From: Nocardioides limicola
GTDB lineage: Bacteria; Actinomycetota; Actinomycetes; Propionibacteriales; Nocardioidaceae
Assembly: GCF_016827675.1 (NCBI RefSeq)
Contig: NZ_JAERJA010000003.1
Coordinates: 434,001-498,000 of the forward strand
Direction of reading: 5' to 3'
DNA length: 64,000 nucleotides
The translations under genes and the position numbers were made by a program. The notes under the pieces are model-generated. The model saw only the letters and a program-made list of their open reading frames with translations. It had not been told where the DNA came from and made no database searches. Of the stretch, positions 25,395-33,276 are shown piece after piece (the first letter of the stretch is position 1; each line of letters begins with the position of its first letter).

Positions 25395-26584
25395 CCCACG
25401 CAGTCCTCGTCGACGCCGCTCGCACCGCCTCCGGTAGGGGAAAGCCCGGTGGCGCCCTCTCGGGCGTCCACCCGGTCGACCTGCTCGCCGAGGTGCTCGA
25501 AGCCCTCGTGGCGCGCACGGGCGTCGACCCCGCGGTGATCGACGACGTGATCGTCGGCTGTGTCTCCCAAGCTGGCGAGCAGACCGGCAACCTCGCCCGA
25601 CAGGCCGTGTTGGCCGCCGGCTTCCCTGAGAGCGTGCCAGGGACCACGGTCGACCGACAGTGCGGCTCGAGCCAGCAGGCTGTCACCTTCGCGGCCCAGG
25701 GCGTGCTCGCCGGCGCCTACGACGTCGTCGTGGCCGCCGGCGTGGAGTCGATGAGCCGGGTACCGATGTTCTCCAGCACGATGGGCAAGGACATCTACGG
25801 CGAGCGGATCACGAAGCGCTATCCGCTCGGTCTCATCCCTCAGGGCTACGCCGCCGAACTGCTCGCCGCTCGCTGGAAGGTCACCCGCGAGGAGATGGAC
25901 GAGTACGCCGCACGCTCACACCGGCTCGCCGCCGAGGCGATGGAACAAGGGCTCTTCGATCGCGACATCGTTCCGGTGCCGATCATCGATGCCGATGGAA
26001 ACCCGGGGGCACACGTCACGGATGAGACGGTGCGTCCCGGCACCACCGCGGAGTCGCTCGCCGAACTGAGGCCGGCGTTCGTCGACAACGCTGTCGCTGC
26101 CAGGTATCCCGAGATCGACTGGCGGATCACGCCCGGCAACAGTTCTCCACTGACTGATGGTGCTTCCGCAGTTCTGATCATGAGCGGCGAGCGCGCGACC
26201 GAACTGGGGCTCACTCCACGGGCACGTTTCGTGTCCTTCGGACTGGCGGCGGCTGACCCCGAGATCATGTTCACCGCACCGATCCCGGCCACGCGTCAGG
26301 CCTTGGCGCGCGCAGGACTCGACATGGATGACATCGATGCCTACGAGGTCAACGAGGCCTTCGCCCCGGTGCCCCTCGTGTGGGCACGGGAGGTCGGGGC
26401 AGACCTCGCCCGCCTCAACCCGCGGGGCGGGGCCATCGCGTTGGGGCACGCGCTGGGTTCGACCGGCACCCGCCTGTTGGGCACGCTGGTCACGCACCTG
26501 GAGAGCACCGGTGGGCGCTATGGACTGCAGACAGTATGCGAGGCAGGTGGGCTGGCCAACGCCTTGGTGATCGAGCGGCTCTGA
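25391..26584 (+). CDS. Acetyl-CoA acyltransferase (thiolase)
   Basis: 397 residues; ATG overlaps the oxidase stop as ATGA. Nucleophile Cys91 in DRQCGSSQQA, NEAFAPVPL, GGAIALGHALGSTG with the catalytic His, and CEAGGLANA as the second Cys motif. It is a complete degradative-type thiolase that would release acetyl- or propionyl-CoA from 3-oxoacyl-CoA. Two-gene operon with the ChoD-like oxidase. It converges on the TetR gene with only 12 bases between. Confidence 0.93.
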   Translation: MTHAVLVDAARTASGRGKPGGALSGVHPVDLLAEVLEALVARTGVDPAVIDDVIVGCVSQAGEQTGNLARQAVLAAGFPESVPGTTVDRQCGSSQQAVTFAAQGVLAGAYDVVVAAGVESMSRVPMFSSTMGKDIYGERITKRYPLGLIPQGYAAELLAARWKVTREEMDEYAARSHRLAAEAMEQGLFDRDIVPVPIIDADGNPGAHVTDETVRPGTTAESLAELRPAFVDNAVAARYPEIDWRITPGNSSPLTDGASAVLIMSGERATELGLTPRARFVSFGLAAADPEIMFTAPIPATRQALARAGLDMDDIDAYEVNEAFAPVPLVWAREVGADLARLNPRGGAIALGHALGSTGTRLLGTLVTHLESTGGRYGLQTVCEAGGLANALVIERL

Positions 26585-26596
26585 ACGCGCTCGAGG

Positions 26597-27262
26597 TCAG
26601 GTCGATTGGGCTTCTTCGAGGCATGTTCGGACCGTCGCCACGATCCCGCCGACCGGATCCGCAAGATCCTTAAGACGCGACCGCTTGACGAGGATCCCGC
26701 CGAGCACGACGTCAACGAACGCACTTCCGACCTGCTCGGGCCGCCAGGAGCCATCCGGCCGGAACCAGGCCCACATCCACTGGAGCGAGCCGAACATCTG
26801 CAGGACTGTGAGTTCGGGATCGAGGTCGCGGAAGGTCCCTGCGGCGATCCCCCGCCGCACTTCGAGCACCACCGTCTGCTGCATTTCGCGGCGAAGTTTG
26901 CGGACCTGCTGCATCGCGGGGTCGGCGGCGAGTTGGACGACCTCCCGTTGGGTCGCCACGGTCGCGTCACGCGCGACCTCGTGCAGCAGTGCGGACGCGT
27001 GAATGACAGCAGCGACACGTTCCTCCGGCCTAGCCAACCGCTCCCACATCAATGCGACCGCCGCTAGCTGGCGAGTCATGTAGGTCTCCTCGAGTTCACG
27101 GAGCATCTGCGCCTTGGTCCCGAAGTGGTGGACGATCGTGCCTTTGGACATGCCGAGTTCGGCAGCGATGTCGCCGAGGTTGGTTGACTCGTAGCCGCGC
27201 TCCGCGACGTGGTGGATGAATGTCGCGTGGATCTCGGCGCGCCGGCCGATTGGTCTCGGCAT
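26597..27262 (-). CDS. TetR-family transcriptional regulator, candidate repressor of the region
   Basis: 221 residues. The N-terminal helix-turn-helix (about 25-50, LGDIAAELGMSKGTIVHHFGTK) is typical of TetR proteins that respond to acyl-CoA, such as KstR and FadR-type repressors. The C-terminal ligand domain has no recognisable motif. It is the only TetR gene in the lipid region. Five strong copies of an 18-bp palindrome lie in the surrounding promoters and a degenerate one lies 33 bases upstream of its own start, so autoregulation and control of the regulon are likely inferences. Confidence 0.9.
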   Translation of the reverse strand: MPRPIGRRAEIHATFIHHVAERGYESTNLGDIAAELGMSKGTIVHHFGTKAQMLRELEETYMTRQLAAVALMWERLARPEERVAAVIHASALLHEVARDATVATQREVVQLAADPAMQQVRKLRREMQQTVVLEVRRGIAAGTFRDLDPELTVLQMFGSLQWMWAWFRPDGSWRPEQVGSAFVDVVLGGILVKRSRLKDLADPVGGIVATVRTCLEEAQST

Positions 27263-27294
27263 CTGTATCCTCCCTCTCCTTGATCGTCCGACAC

Positions 27295-27318
27295 AAACCG
27301 CACGGACGGTCTACCGTC
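27295..27318 (-). promoter_or_regulatory. Possible operator(s) upstream of the TetR gene
   Basis: Positions 27295-27312 read AAACCG-CACGGA-CGGTCT, a degenerate version of TGACCG-N6-CGGTCA (three arm mismatches). Overlapping it, 27305-27318 is a perfect palindrome GACGGT-CT-ACCGTC. Either could be the autoregulatory site. No convincing -35/-10 pair was seen. Confidence 0.4.
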
Positions 27319-27323
27319 ACATC

Positions 27324-28277
27324 CTACGAGACCTTTGCCGACCAATCCGGAGCGGTGTCCCCCGGTGTGACCTGTTCCCGCATGAACCGACCTGCGCGCG
27401 CGACCGCCACGCGTGCCTCTGGCAGGAAGGTGAAGACCTGGAACACGTGCACCTGCCCGGGCCACACCTCTATGTGGTGCTCGACACCGGCGTCAGCAAG
27501 GGAGGCGGCGAGGGCCTCGGCATCGCCCAGCATGCACTCGGTGCTACCCACTTGGATGAGCACGGGCGGCCAGTCCCGTTTGTCCTGGTCGAGCACGGCG
27601 ATCCTTGGGTGCGTCGGAGACTCGCCTGCGAGGTAGGAGGCCGCACATCGAAGGCCATACTGCGGGGACAGCATCGGATCACGTCGTGCCGAATCGCGAG
27701 GGAGCGCACGAGTTGCGGTCACGTCGAGCGCGGGTGACATCAGATGGACTGCAGCCGGCATCGGCAGGCCGATCCGCCGCACGTCGTGGAGGAGGCTGCC
27801 GATCAGGGCGCCGCCGACAGAGTCACCGGCGAGCACGATCCTCCCCGGGTCGATGCCCTCGTGCAGCAGCAGCCGGTAGGCCGCAAGGACGTCGTCAGCG
27901 GCGGCGGGAAACGGGTGCTCCGGCGCGAGTCGGTAGTCGACGAAGAAGGCCGCCAACCCGCTTGCCGCGGACAGTCGCCGAACGACGTCGCGGTGGGAAC
28001 GCAGCGACCCGAAGACGAATCCCCCGCCATGGACATAGAGGATCATGCCCCGACCGCGGTGAGCGTCCTTGCCACGAACCCAGTAGCCGCGGACCGCCCC
28101 CTTCCGGACCAGCCTGGTCCGCACGCCGATCGGCAGCGACAGCAAGCCATAGACATCCGTGACGGCACGGAGCACCCGCAGATCGCAGCCACCAGCCTGC
28201 GAGCGGTCGGTGTAGGGCCGAAGCGACCGCGACAATGCGAAGGCCAGTATGCGCGCTCGGCGGGTTCGGTTCATCAC
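27324..28277 (-). CDS. Alpha/beta hydrolase, hormone-sensitive-lipase family
   Basis: 317 residues from GTG 28277; ATG 28274 is as likely. HGGGFVFGS oxyanion motif, nucleophile GDSVGG, and the late Asp/His region (GDAEAL, GQVHVFQ) mark the HSL/bacterial esterase family. No signal peptide. It follows the aldehyde dehydrogenase by a few bases, so esterase, aldehyde dehydrogenase and alcohol dehydrogenase form one unit. It could free an alcohol or acid from an ester for the other two enzymes. Substrate unknown. Confidence 0.9.
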   Translation of the reverse strand: MMNRTRRARILAFALSRSLRPYTDRSQAGGCDLRVLRAVTDVYGLLSLPIGVRTRLVRKGAVRGYWVRGKDAHRGRGMILYVHGGGFVFGSLRSHRDVVRRLSAASGLAAFFVDYRLAPEHPFPAAADDVLAAYRLLLHEGIDPGRIVLAGDSVGGALIGSLLHDVRRIGLPMPAAVHLMSPALDVTATRALPRDSARRDPMLSPQYGLRCAASYLAGESPTHPRIAVLDQDKRDWPPVLIQVGSTECMLGDAEALAASLADAGVEHHIEVWPGQVHVFQVFTFLPEARVAVARAGRFMREQVTPGDTAPDWSAKVS

Positions 28278-28283
28278 GGACTG

Positions 28284-29729
28284 CTACCTCGGCAGATAGA
28301 TGGACTTGAGTTGTTGGTAGGCCGCGAGCCCCTCGGGGCCGAGTTCGCGGCCCAGACCGCTGTCCTTGATGCCACCGAACGGCGAACCGTGGTCGAGGGT
28401 GAAGCCGTTGACGCCGACAGTGCCCGTCTGGATCCGCCGCGCCACCGCCGTGCCCCGCTCCACGTCGGAGGACCAGACCGTGCCCGCAAGACCGTAGTTG
28501 GAGTCGTTGGCGATGCGCACCGCGTCGTCGTCGTCCTCATAGGGGATGACCGCGAGCACCGGGCCGAAGATCTCTTCGCGTGCCACAGTGTGGTCGTTGT
28601 GGACGTCAGCGACGATCGTCGGTTCCACGAACCAACCCCGGTCATTGTCAGCCGGGCGCCCACCCCCGGTGGTGATCCGGCCCCCGTCCGCGACGGCACG
28701 GGCAATGTAGTCCTCGACACGGTCACGCTGGCGGGCGCTCACCAGTGGTCCGATCACCGTCGACTCCTCGAGCGCGTCGCCGACGGAAACCGAGCTCGCG
28801 AGTGCGGTGAAGGCGTCGACCACCTCGTCGTACCGGTTCCGCGGCGCCAGGATCCGGGAGCTGACATAGCAGCTCTGGCCGCTGTTGAGCAGGGTGACGG
28901 CGAACATCGCCTTCATGGCCCGACCGAGGTCGACGTCGTCCAGCAAGATGCCGGCCGACTTGCCTCCGAGCTCCAGCGTCACCGGCCGAAGCAACCGGCC
29001 ACATGCCTCGGCGATGATGCGGCCGACTCCGGTCGACCCCGTGAACGCGACCTTGTCGACGAGCGGGTGGGTCACCAGACGCATGCCGGCTCCGGGACCG
29101 TCGCCCGGCACGATGTTGATCACGCCGGGGGGAAGCTGGGCCGCGGCTGCCGCTTCGCCTACCACCTGCGCATCGAGGGCCGTCTCTACCGCGGGCTTGA
29201 GCACGACCGTGCAACCCGCCGCCAGCGCGGGAGCCAGCTTGAAGAAGGTGAGGGTCTGCGGGAAGTTCCAGGGCACGATCGCGCCCACGACACCGATCGG
29301 CTCACGTCGTACGGCTGTCGAGCCCGACACCAGCGAGGGGCGGACCTCTTCGATGTCGGCCTTCGAGACGAGGTCGGCGTAGTAGCGCAGCAGGGTTGCC
29401 GGCACCGTCGATTCGACCTGGCGGGAGATCCGGATCGGCATGCCATTCTGGAGCGAGACCCGGGTCGCGGTGTCCTCGCCGCGGGCGACCAACTCGTCGG
29501 CGAACCTCTCGAGCGCGGCCGCGCGCGCGGCCGGGTCCCACGTGGACCAACCGGTCGGGTCGTCGAACGCACGCCGGGCCGCACCGACGGCGGCGTCGAT
29601 GTCGGCCGGTCCCCCACCGACCGCGCGTCCGACAAGCTCCTCGGTGCTCGCCGAGTGGACGTCGATCGGGAGCGGGTCGACCGGGGCCAGCCAGCGGCCG
29701 TCGACGTACAGGGAGTCGTAGGTGATCAT
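28284..29729 (-). CDS. NAD-dependent aldehyde dehydrogenase
   Basis: 481 residues; ATG 29729 overlaps the alcohol dehydrogenase stop as ATGA. PWNFP, FTGSTGVG, LELGGKSAG (catalytic Glu) and SGQSCYVSSR (catalytic Cys) are intact. It would oxidise the aldehyde made by the adjacent alcohol dehydrogenase. It is a clear paralogue of the enzyme at 21725, from another branch of the family. Confidence 0.93.
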   Translation of the reverse strand: MITYDSLYVDGRWLAPVDPLPIDVHSASTEELVGRAVGGGPADIDAAVGAARRAFDDPTGWSTWDPAARAAALERFADELVARGEDTATRVSLQNGMPIRISRQVESTVPATLLRYYADLVSKADIEEVRPSLVSGSTAVRREPIGVVGAIVPWNFPQTLTFFKLAPALAAGCTVVLKPAVETALDAQVVGEAAAAAQLPPGVINIVPGDGPGAGMRLVTHPLVDKVAFTGSTGVGRIIAEACGRLLRPVTLELGGKSAGILLDDVDLGRAMKAMFAVTLLNSGQSCYVSSRILAPRNRYDEVVDAFTALASSVSVGDALEESTVIGPLVSARQRDRVEDYIARAVADGGRITTGGGRPADNDRGWFVEPTIVADVHNDHTVAREEIFGPVLAVIPYEDDDDAVRIANDSNYGLAGTVWSSDVERGTAVARRIQTGTVGVNGFTLDHGSPFGGIKDSGLGRELGPEGLAAYQQLKSIYLPR

Positions 29730-30847
29730 GCGCCGTCCTTGTGATGGTTGAGAAGCAGCACCGGCTTGATGACGTCGCCGGCATGCATCGCGCGCTCCGC
29801 CTCGTTGATGTCATCGAGCGCGAAGTTGGTGATCAGCCGGTCGAACGGGAAGCGGCCCTGCTGCCACAGTTCGACCAGGCGCGGGATCAGAAGCTGTGGG
29901 ACCGCATCGCCCATCAGGATCCCCTTGACGGTGCGCCCCATAGCGAACTGCTGTGGGGTGAACGGGATCGGCTTGAGAGCGACCCCAAGCATCCCTGCCG
30001 TCCCTCGCAGCCGGAGGACGTCGACCGCGGTCGCGATCACCGACGGGACGCCGGTGTTGTCGAGGCTGAAGTCGAGGCCTCGAGGCACGAGCGCGCGGAT
30101 CTGCGCGGTCAGATCCGGAGTTGTGGCGAGGAAGGTGTGCGTTGCGCCAAGCTCCGTGGCGAGGTCGAGCCGCTCCGGCTTGAGGTCGACGGCAACGATC
30201 GTGGTCGCGCCGGCGACCCGGGCAGCCATCACCGCGGAGAGGCCGACGGTCCCGGCACCGAAGATCGCGATGCTGTCGCCCGGGCCGACCCCCAGGGAAT
30301 CGAACACAGATCCGGCCCCGGTGAGGACACCACAGCTCAACGGCCCCAGCAGTTCCAGCGGGAGCGAGGCGTCGACCTTGACCACCTGGCGGGCGTCGAC
30401 GACGCACCGGTCGGCGAACGACGACTGCCCGAACCACCGCGCCTGCACCGGCCGACCGTCGGAGTCTGCGGCGTTCGTCATACGTCCCTCGCGGAAGCCC
30501 GACATGTTGAGGGGCCAGAAGGAGTCGCAGTAGGCCGGCAGCGCGTCGGTGCAGTTGCGGCAGCTGCCGCACGAGCGGAAGGACAACACCACGTGGTCGC
30601 CGACGGCGACACCGGTGACCGCAACGCCGACCGCCTCGACGACTCCCGACGCCTCGTGTCCCGGGATCACCGGTGGCTTCACCACCGGCGTCCGAGGGAG
30701 CAGATCCGTGTGGCAGATACCGACACCGGCGACCCGAACCACGACCTCCGACGCGCCTGGTGCGTCGAGGGTGACGTCCTCGATCGAGAACGGCCCGCCG
30801 GACTCCCGAAGGATTGCGGCTCGAACGTTCAGAGAAGGGTCGGGCAT
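29726..30847 (-). CDS. Zinc-dependent alcohol dehydrogenase (MDR family, aryl-alcohol type)
   Basis: 373 residues; ATG 30847. Catalytic zinc ligands in GICHTD and GHEASG, structural zinc CGSCRNC...C, NAD motif FGAGTVGLSA. The layout resembles benzyl/aryl or perillyl alcohol dehydrogenases. No ribosome site is visible and a -10 hexamer ends 6 bases before the ATG, so the transcript may be leaderless. It is the first gene of the alcohol-to-acid unit that runs to the esterase at 27324. The promoter carries the shared operator. Confidence 0.93.
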   Translation of the reverse strand: MPDPSLNVRAAILRESGGPFSIEDVTLDAPGASEVVVRVAGVGICHTDLLPRTPVVKPPVIPGHEASGVVEAVGVAVTGVAVGDHVVLSFRSCGSCRNCTDALPAYCDSFWPLNMSGFREGRMTNAADSDGRPVQARWFGQSSFADRCVVDARQVVKVDASLPLELLGPLSCGVLTGAGSVFDSLGVGPGDSIAIFGAGTVGLSAVMAARVAGATTIVAVDLKPERLDLATELGATHTFLATTPDLTAQIRALVPRGLDFSLDNTGVPSVIATAVDVLRLRGTAGMLGVALKPIPFTPQQFAMGRTVKGILMGDAVPQLLIPRLVELWQQGRFPFDRLITNFALDDINEAERAMHAGDVIKPVLLLNHHKDGA

Positions 30848-30853
30848 GCACCA

Positions 30854-30883
30854 AGGTTACTGACTGACCATACGGTCAGTCAA
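30854..30883 (-). promoter_or_regulatory. Promoter of the alcohol dehydrogenase unit with TetR-type operator variant
   Basis: Minus strand: TTGACT (-35), 18-base spacer, TAACCT (-10), then 6 bases to ATG 30847. The operator has perfect 9-base arms TGACTGACC/GGTCAGTCA around ATAC (30861-30882); the inner arms are closer together than at the other sites. If the same TetR binds, it tolerates this spacing. Confidence 0.7.
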
Positions 30884-30984
30884 TACGTTCAGGGAACTGT
30901 CCTCCGAGCCGGCCTATCGCGCACGCGGCGGCCTCGGCCGAGCTGGCACCGATCTAGCCGCCACCGCGAAGGGTGGGCGAACGA

Positions 30985-31017
30985 AGCGTGGCCCCAACCG
31001 GCAGTCAGGGCCACGCT
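30985..31017 (-). terminator. Hairpin terminator after the ABC importer operon
   Basis: Perfect 10-bp stem AGCGTGGCCC / GGGCCACGCT with a 13-base loop, beginning 18 bases after the binding-protein stop on the minus strand. It lacks a long U tract, as is common for actinobacterial terminators. Confidence 0.65.
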
Positions 31018-31035
31018 CGTCGGGAGGTCAGCCGA

Positions 31036-32148
31036 TCAGTTCCGGCCCCACAGCTCCTTGAACTGGTCCCGGTAGTCGGCCGGGAACACGGGATTCGCAA
31101 CATCGATGGCGTCGACGTTCGAGGCGTTCACGACATAGCTGAGGGTCGCGTCCTGCCACGGGTTGCTGGCATCTCCTGTCACGGCACGCGCGACGGTGTC
31201 GATCATCGCCCATCCCATGACCTCGAGCGGGAACGTCGCCCAAGCTCCGGGGGCGCCATCCTTGACCGCACTCAACTGCGCCTGACTCGGGAGTGCGCCG
31301 TACACCTGGATCTGGGTGAGGCCGGCCTGCTGCAGCTGCGCATCGAGTCCGAGCGAGATCTGAGCCGCGTCGGCGAAGAGGTAGTTCACCTCCGGGTTGG
31401 CCTGCAGATAGGACACGACCTGACCGACGTGCTGACCGGTGAATACGTCGGTCAGCGATACCTCGACGAGATCGTGACTGCACTCATCACATGCGCCAGT
31501 GACAACCTTCTCGACCTCGGCCGCCATCGAGCCGAGCGTGTCGGCAAACTGCGGAACTGTCACCTGAGCGACGTGGATCGGCGTGTCCCCTGCATCAACC
31601 ACCAACTGCTGCGCCGCGAGGTTGGCGGCGTGGGCCGTGTTTGTCTGCGTCGTCAGGATCGGATATAGATTCTCGTCGGCAACCGCGCTGGAGGTCGCCG
31701 CGACGAGCGGGATGCCCGCCATGCTCGTCAGCTCGTAGACGGGATCGAGCTGCTGCTGGACGAGCGTGTTGGTCACCATCGCGTCGGGGCCGGATTCGAC
31801 CGCAGAGATGACCGCCGACTGGAACGATGCCGGGTTCGCCGGATCGTAGCTGAACTCATGCATGGTCCAGCCGAGCTCTGCCGCAGCAGCCTTCATGCCG
31901 TTGAGGAAGGACGTCGATTGGTCGATTCCGTTGTAGAGGTAGGCAACCGTGATGTCGGCCGGAATGTCGCCCTCGACCGGATCGGTGACCGGCAACTCCG
32001 TAGGCTGCGTCAGCAGCTCCGACGTCTCACCCACGGGCGTGCGGTCACTCCCGGCTGAGTCGCTGTCTCGCGAGGCGCAGCCGGTCAGGACCAGCGCTCC
32101 CACGGCACCGGCGGCCAGCCAGCGCCTTCCCGTTTGTTTGATCGACAT
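31036..32148 (-). CDS. ABC importer substrate-binding lipoprotein (sugar-binding, RbsB-like)
   Basis: 370 residues; ATG 32148 behind GAAGGAAA. A lipoprotein signal with lipobox LTGC (about residues 20-23) is followed by a Ser/Asp-rich linker and a type-I periplasmic binding fold of the RbsB family. It is the last gene of a three-gene importer: ATPase, permease, binding protein. The ligand is not readable. Because the operon carries the lipid-region operator, the cargo may be a product or companion of the lipids handled here rather than a common sugar. Confidence 0.88.
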   Translation of the reverse strand: MSIKQTGRRWLAAGAVGALVLTGCASRDSDSAGSDRTPVGETSELLTQPTELPVTDPVEGDIPADITVAYLYNGIDQSTSFLNGMKAAAAELGWTMHEFSYDPANPASFQSAVISAVESGPDAMVTNTLVQQQLDPVYELTSMAGIPLVAATSSAVADENLYPILTTQTNTAHAANLAAQQLVVDAGDTPIHVAQVTVPQFADTLGSMAAEVEKVVTGACDECSHDLVEVSLTDVFTGQHVGQVVSYLQANPEVNYLFADAAQISLGLDAQLQQAGLTQIQVYGALPSQAQLSAVKDGAPGAWATFPLEVMGWAMIDTVARAVTGDASNPWQDATLSYVVNASNVDAIDVANPVFPADYRDQFKELWGRN

Positions 32149-32173
32149 TGTTTCCTTCTTTCTCTCGGGTGAC

Positions 32174-32192
32174 GACGGCGATTCCCGCCGTC
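32174..32192 (-). other. Small hairpin between permease and binding-protein genes
   Basis: A perfect 7-bp stem GACGGCG / CGCCGTC with a 5-base loop lies 26-44 bases upstream of the binding-protein start in the 87-base gap. It may affect mRNA processing or the relative level of the binding protein. Role not shown. Confidence 0.4.
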
Positions 32193-32235
32193 AGGAGCGG
32201 CTTCCTTAGCCCCTCGGTGAGGCCGCCGGGTTCAC

Positions 32236-33276
32236 TCAATGGCCGACGCTGGCGCGCCGAGTCCGCCATGTCCCGGCCGCGATCGCGATGAGCAGGATCG
32301 TGCCGTTGAAGGTGTGGGTCACCCACGGCTCGGCGCCGGACAGTTGAAGTCCCTTGATCCCCGCGCCGATGAGAAGCAGTGCGATGACCGTGCCACCGAC
32401 GTTGACCCGACCACGGACCTGAGTGGCCCCCAAGAACACGGCCGCGATCGTCGGGAACAGGTAGCCGGGGCCAGTCACTGTCGACGCAATACCGACCTGG
32501 GACGCGAGCAGGACCCCTGCCAATCCGGCGATGGCACCCGAGGCGACCAGCGCGAGGAACTGGACCCGCGCGACGTGGATGCCAGCCAAGCGGCTGGCGA
32601 CGGGGTTGCTCCCGACGGCGAGCGTCTTACGACCAGCAGGAGTGTGCTCCAGCCACACCCACGCCACGAAAGCCAGCACGGCGAGCACGATCACCAAGTA
32701 GGGAACGGGCCCGATGCCGCCCCGTCCCAGATTCTTGAACTCCTGCGTGAAGAGCCCATAGATCTGGGCGCCCTTGGTCAGATACTCGGCGAGTCCCAGC
32801 ACCACCGACGACATCGCCAAGGTGACGACGAAGCTCTGGAGCTTCACATAGGCAACCAGCAAGCCGTTCATTGCCCCGACAGCGGTGGCGACTGCAATCG
32901 CCACCGCAGCGAGGACCACCTCCGGGTACGTCGTTTGCACCGAGAGCCAGATCATCATCACCATCGAGAATCCGGCCACGCTCGCGAACGACAGGTCGAA
33001 CAAGCCTGCCGCAAAGGGAATCATGACGCCGATGGCAAGGACTCCGGTGATCGCCACGCTGGCAAGCGCAGTGGTGAGCGTGACCTCGGAGAAGAAGACG
33101 CCGGGCAGCGTGATCGTGAAGTACGCGATCACGAGCACCAGTCCGTACACACCGCTATAGCGGGAGAAGGGCAAGGGCCGCGGGACGCGACGCCAGAACG
33201 GGACCACGCTGACATCGGCGTCAGCCGCGCGGTCGGTGGTGGGCAACTGTTCTTCGATAGTCACGTCAGTTCTCAT
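32236..33276 (-). CDS. CUT2-type ABC permease (RbsC-like)
   Basis: 346 residues from ATG 33276, overlapping the ATPase stop as ATGA; the longer reading has no support. Many hydrophobic segments and the branched-chain/ribose permease (BPD_transp_2) pattern with GSNPVASRLAGI near the C-terminal third, the usual ATPase contact loop. One permease gene is enough for a CUT2 transporter, which works as a homodimer. Substrate unknown. Confidence 0.92.
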   Translation of the reverse strand: MRTDVTIEEQLPTTDRAADADVSVVPFWRRVPRPLPFSRYSGVYGLVLVIAYFTITLPGVFFSEVTLTTALASVAITGVLAIGVMIPFAAGLFDLSFASVAGFSMVMMIWLSVQTTYPEVVLAAVAIAVATAVGAMNGLLVAYVKLQSFVVTLAMSSVVLGLAEYLTKGAQIYGLFTQEFKNLGRGGIGPVPYLVIVLAVLAFVAWVWLEHTPAGRKTLAVGSNPVASRLAGIHVARVQFLALVASGAIAGLAGVLLASQVGIASTVTGPGYLFPTIAAVFLGATQVRGRVNVGGTVIALLLIGAGIKGLQLSGAEPWVTHTFNGTILLIAIAAGTWRTRRASVGH

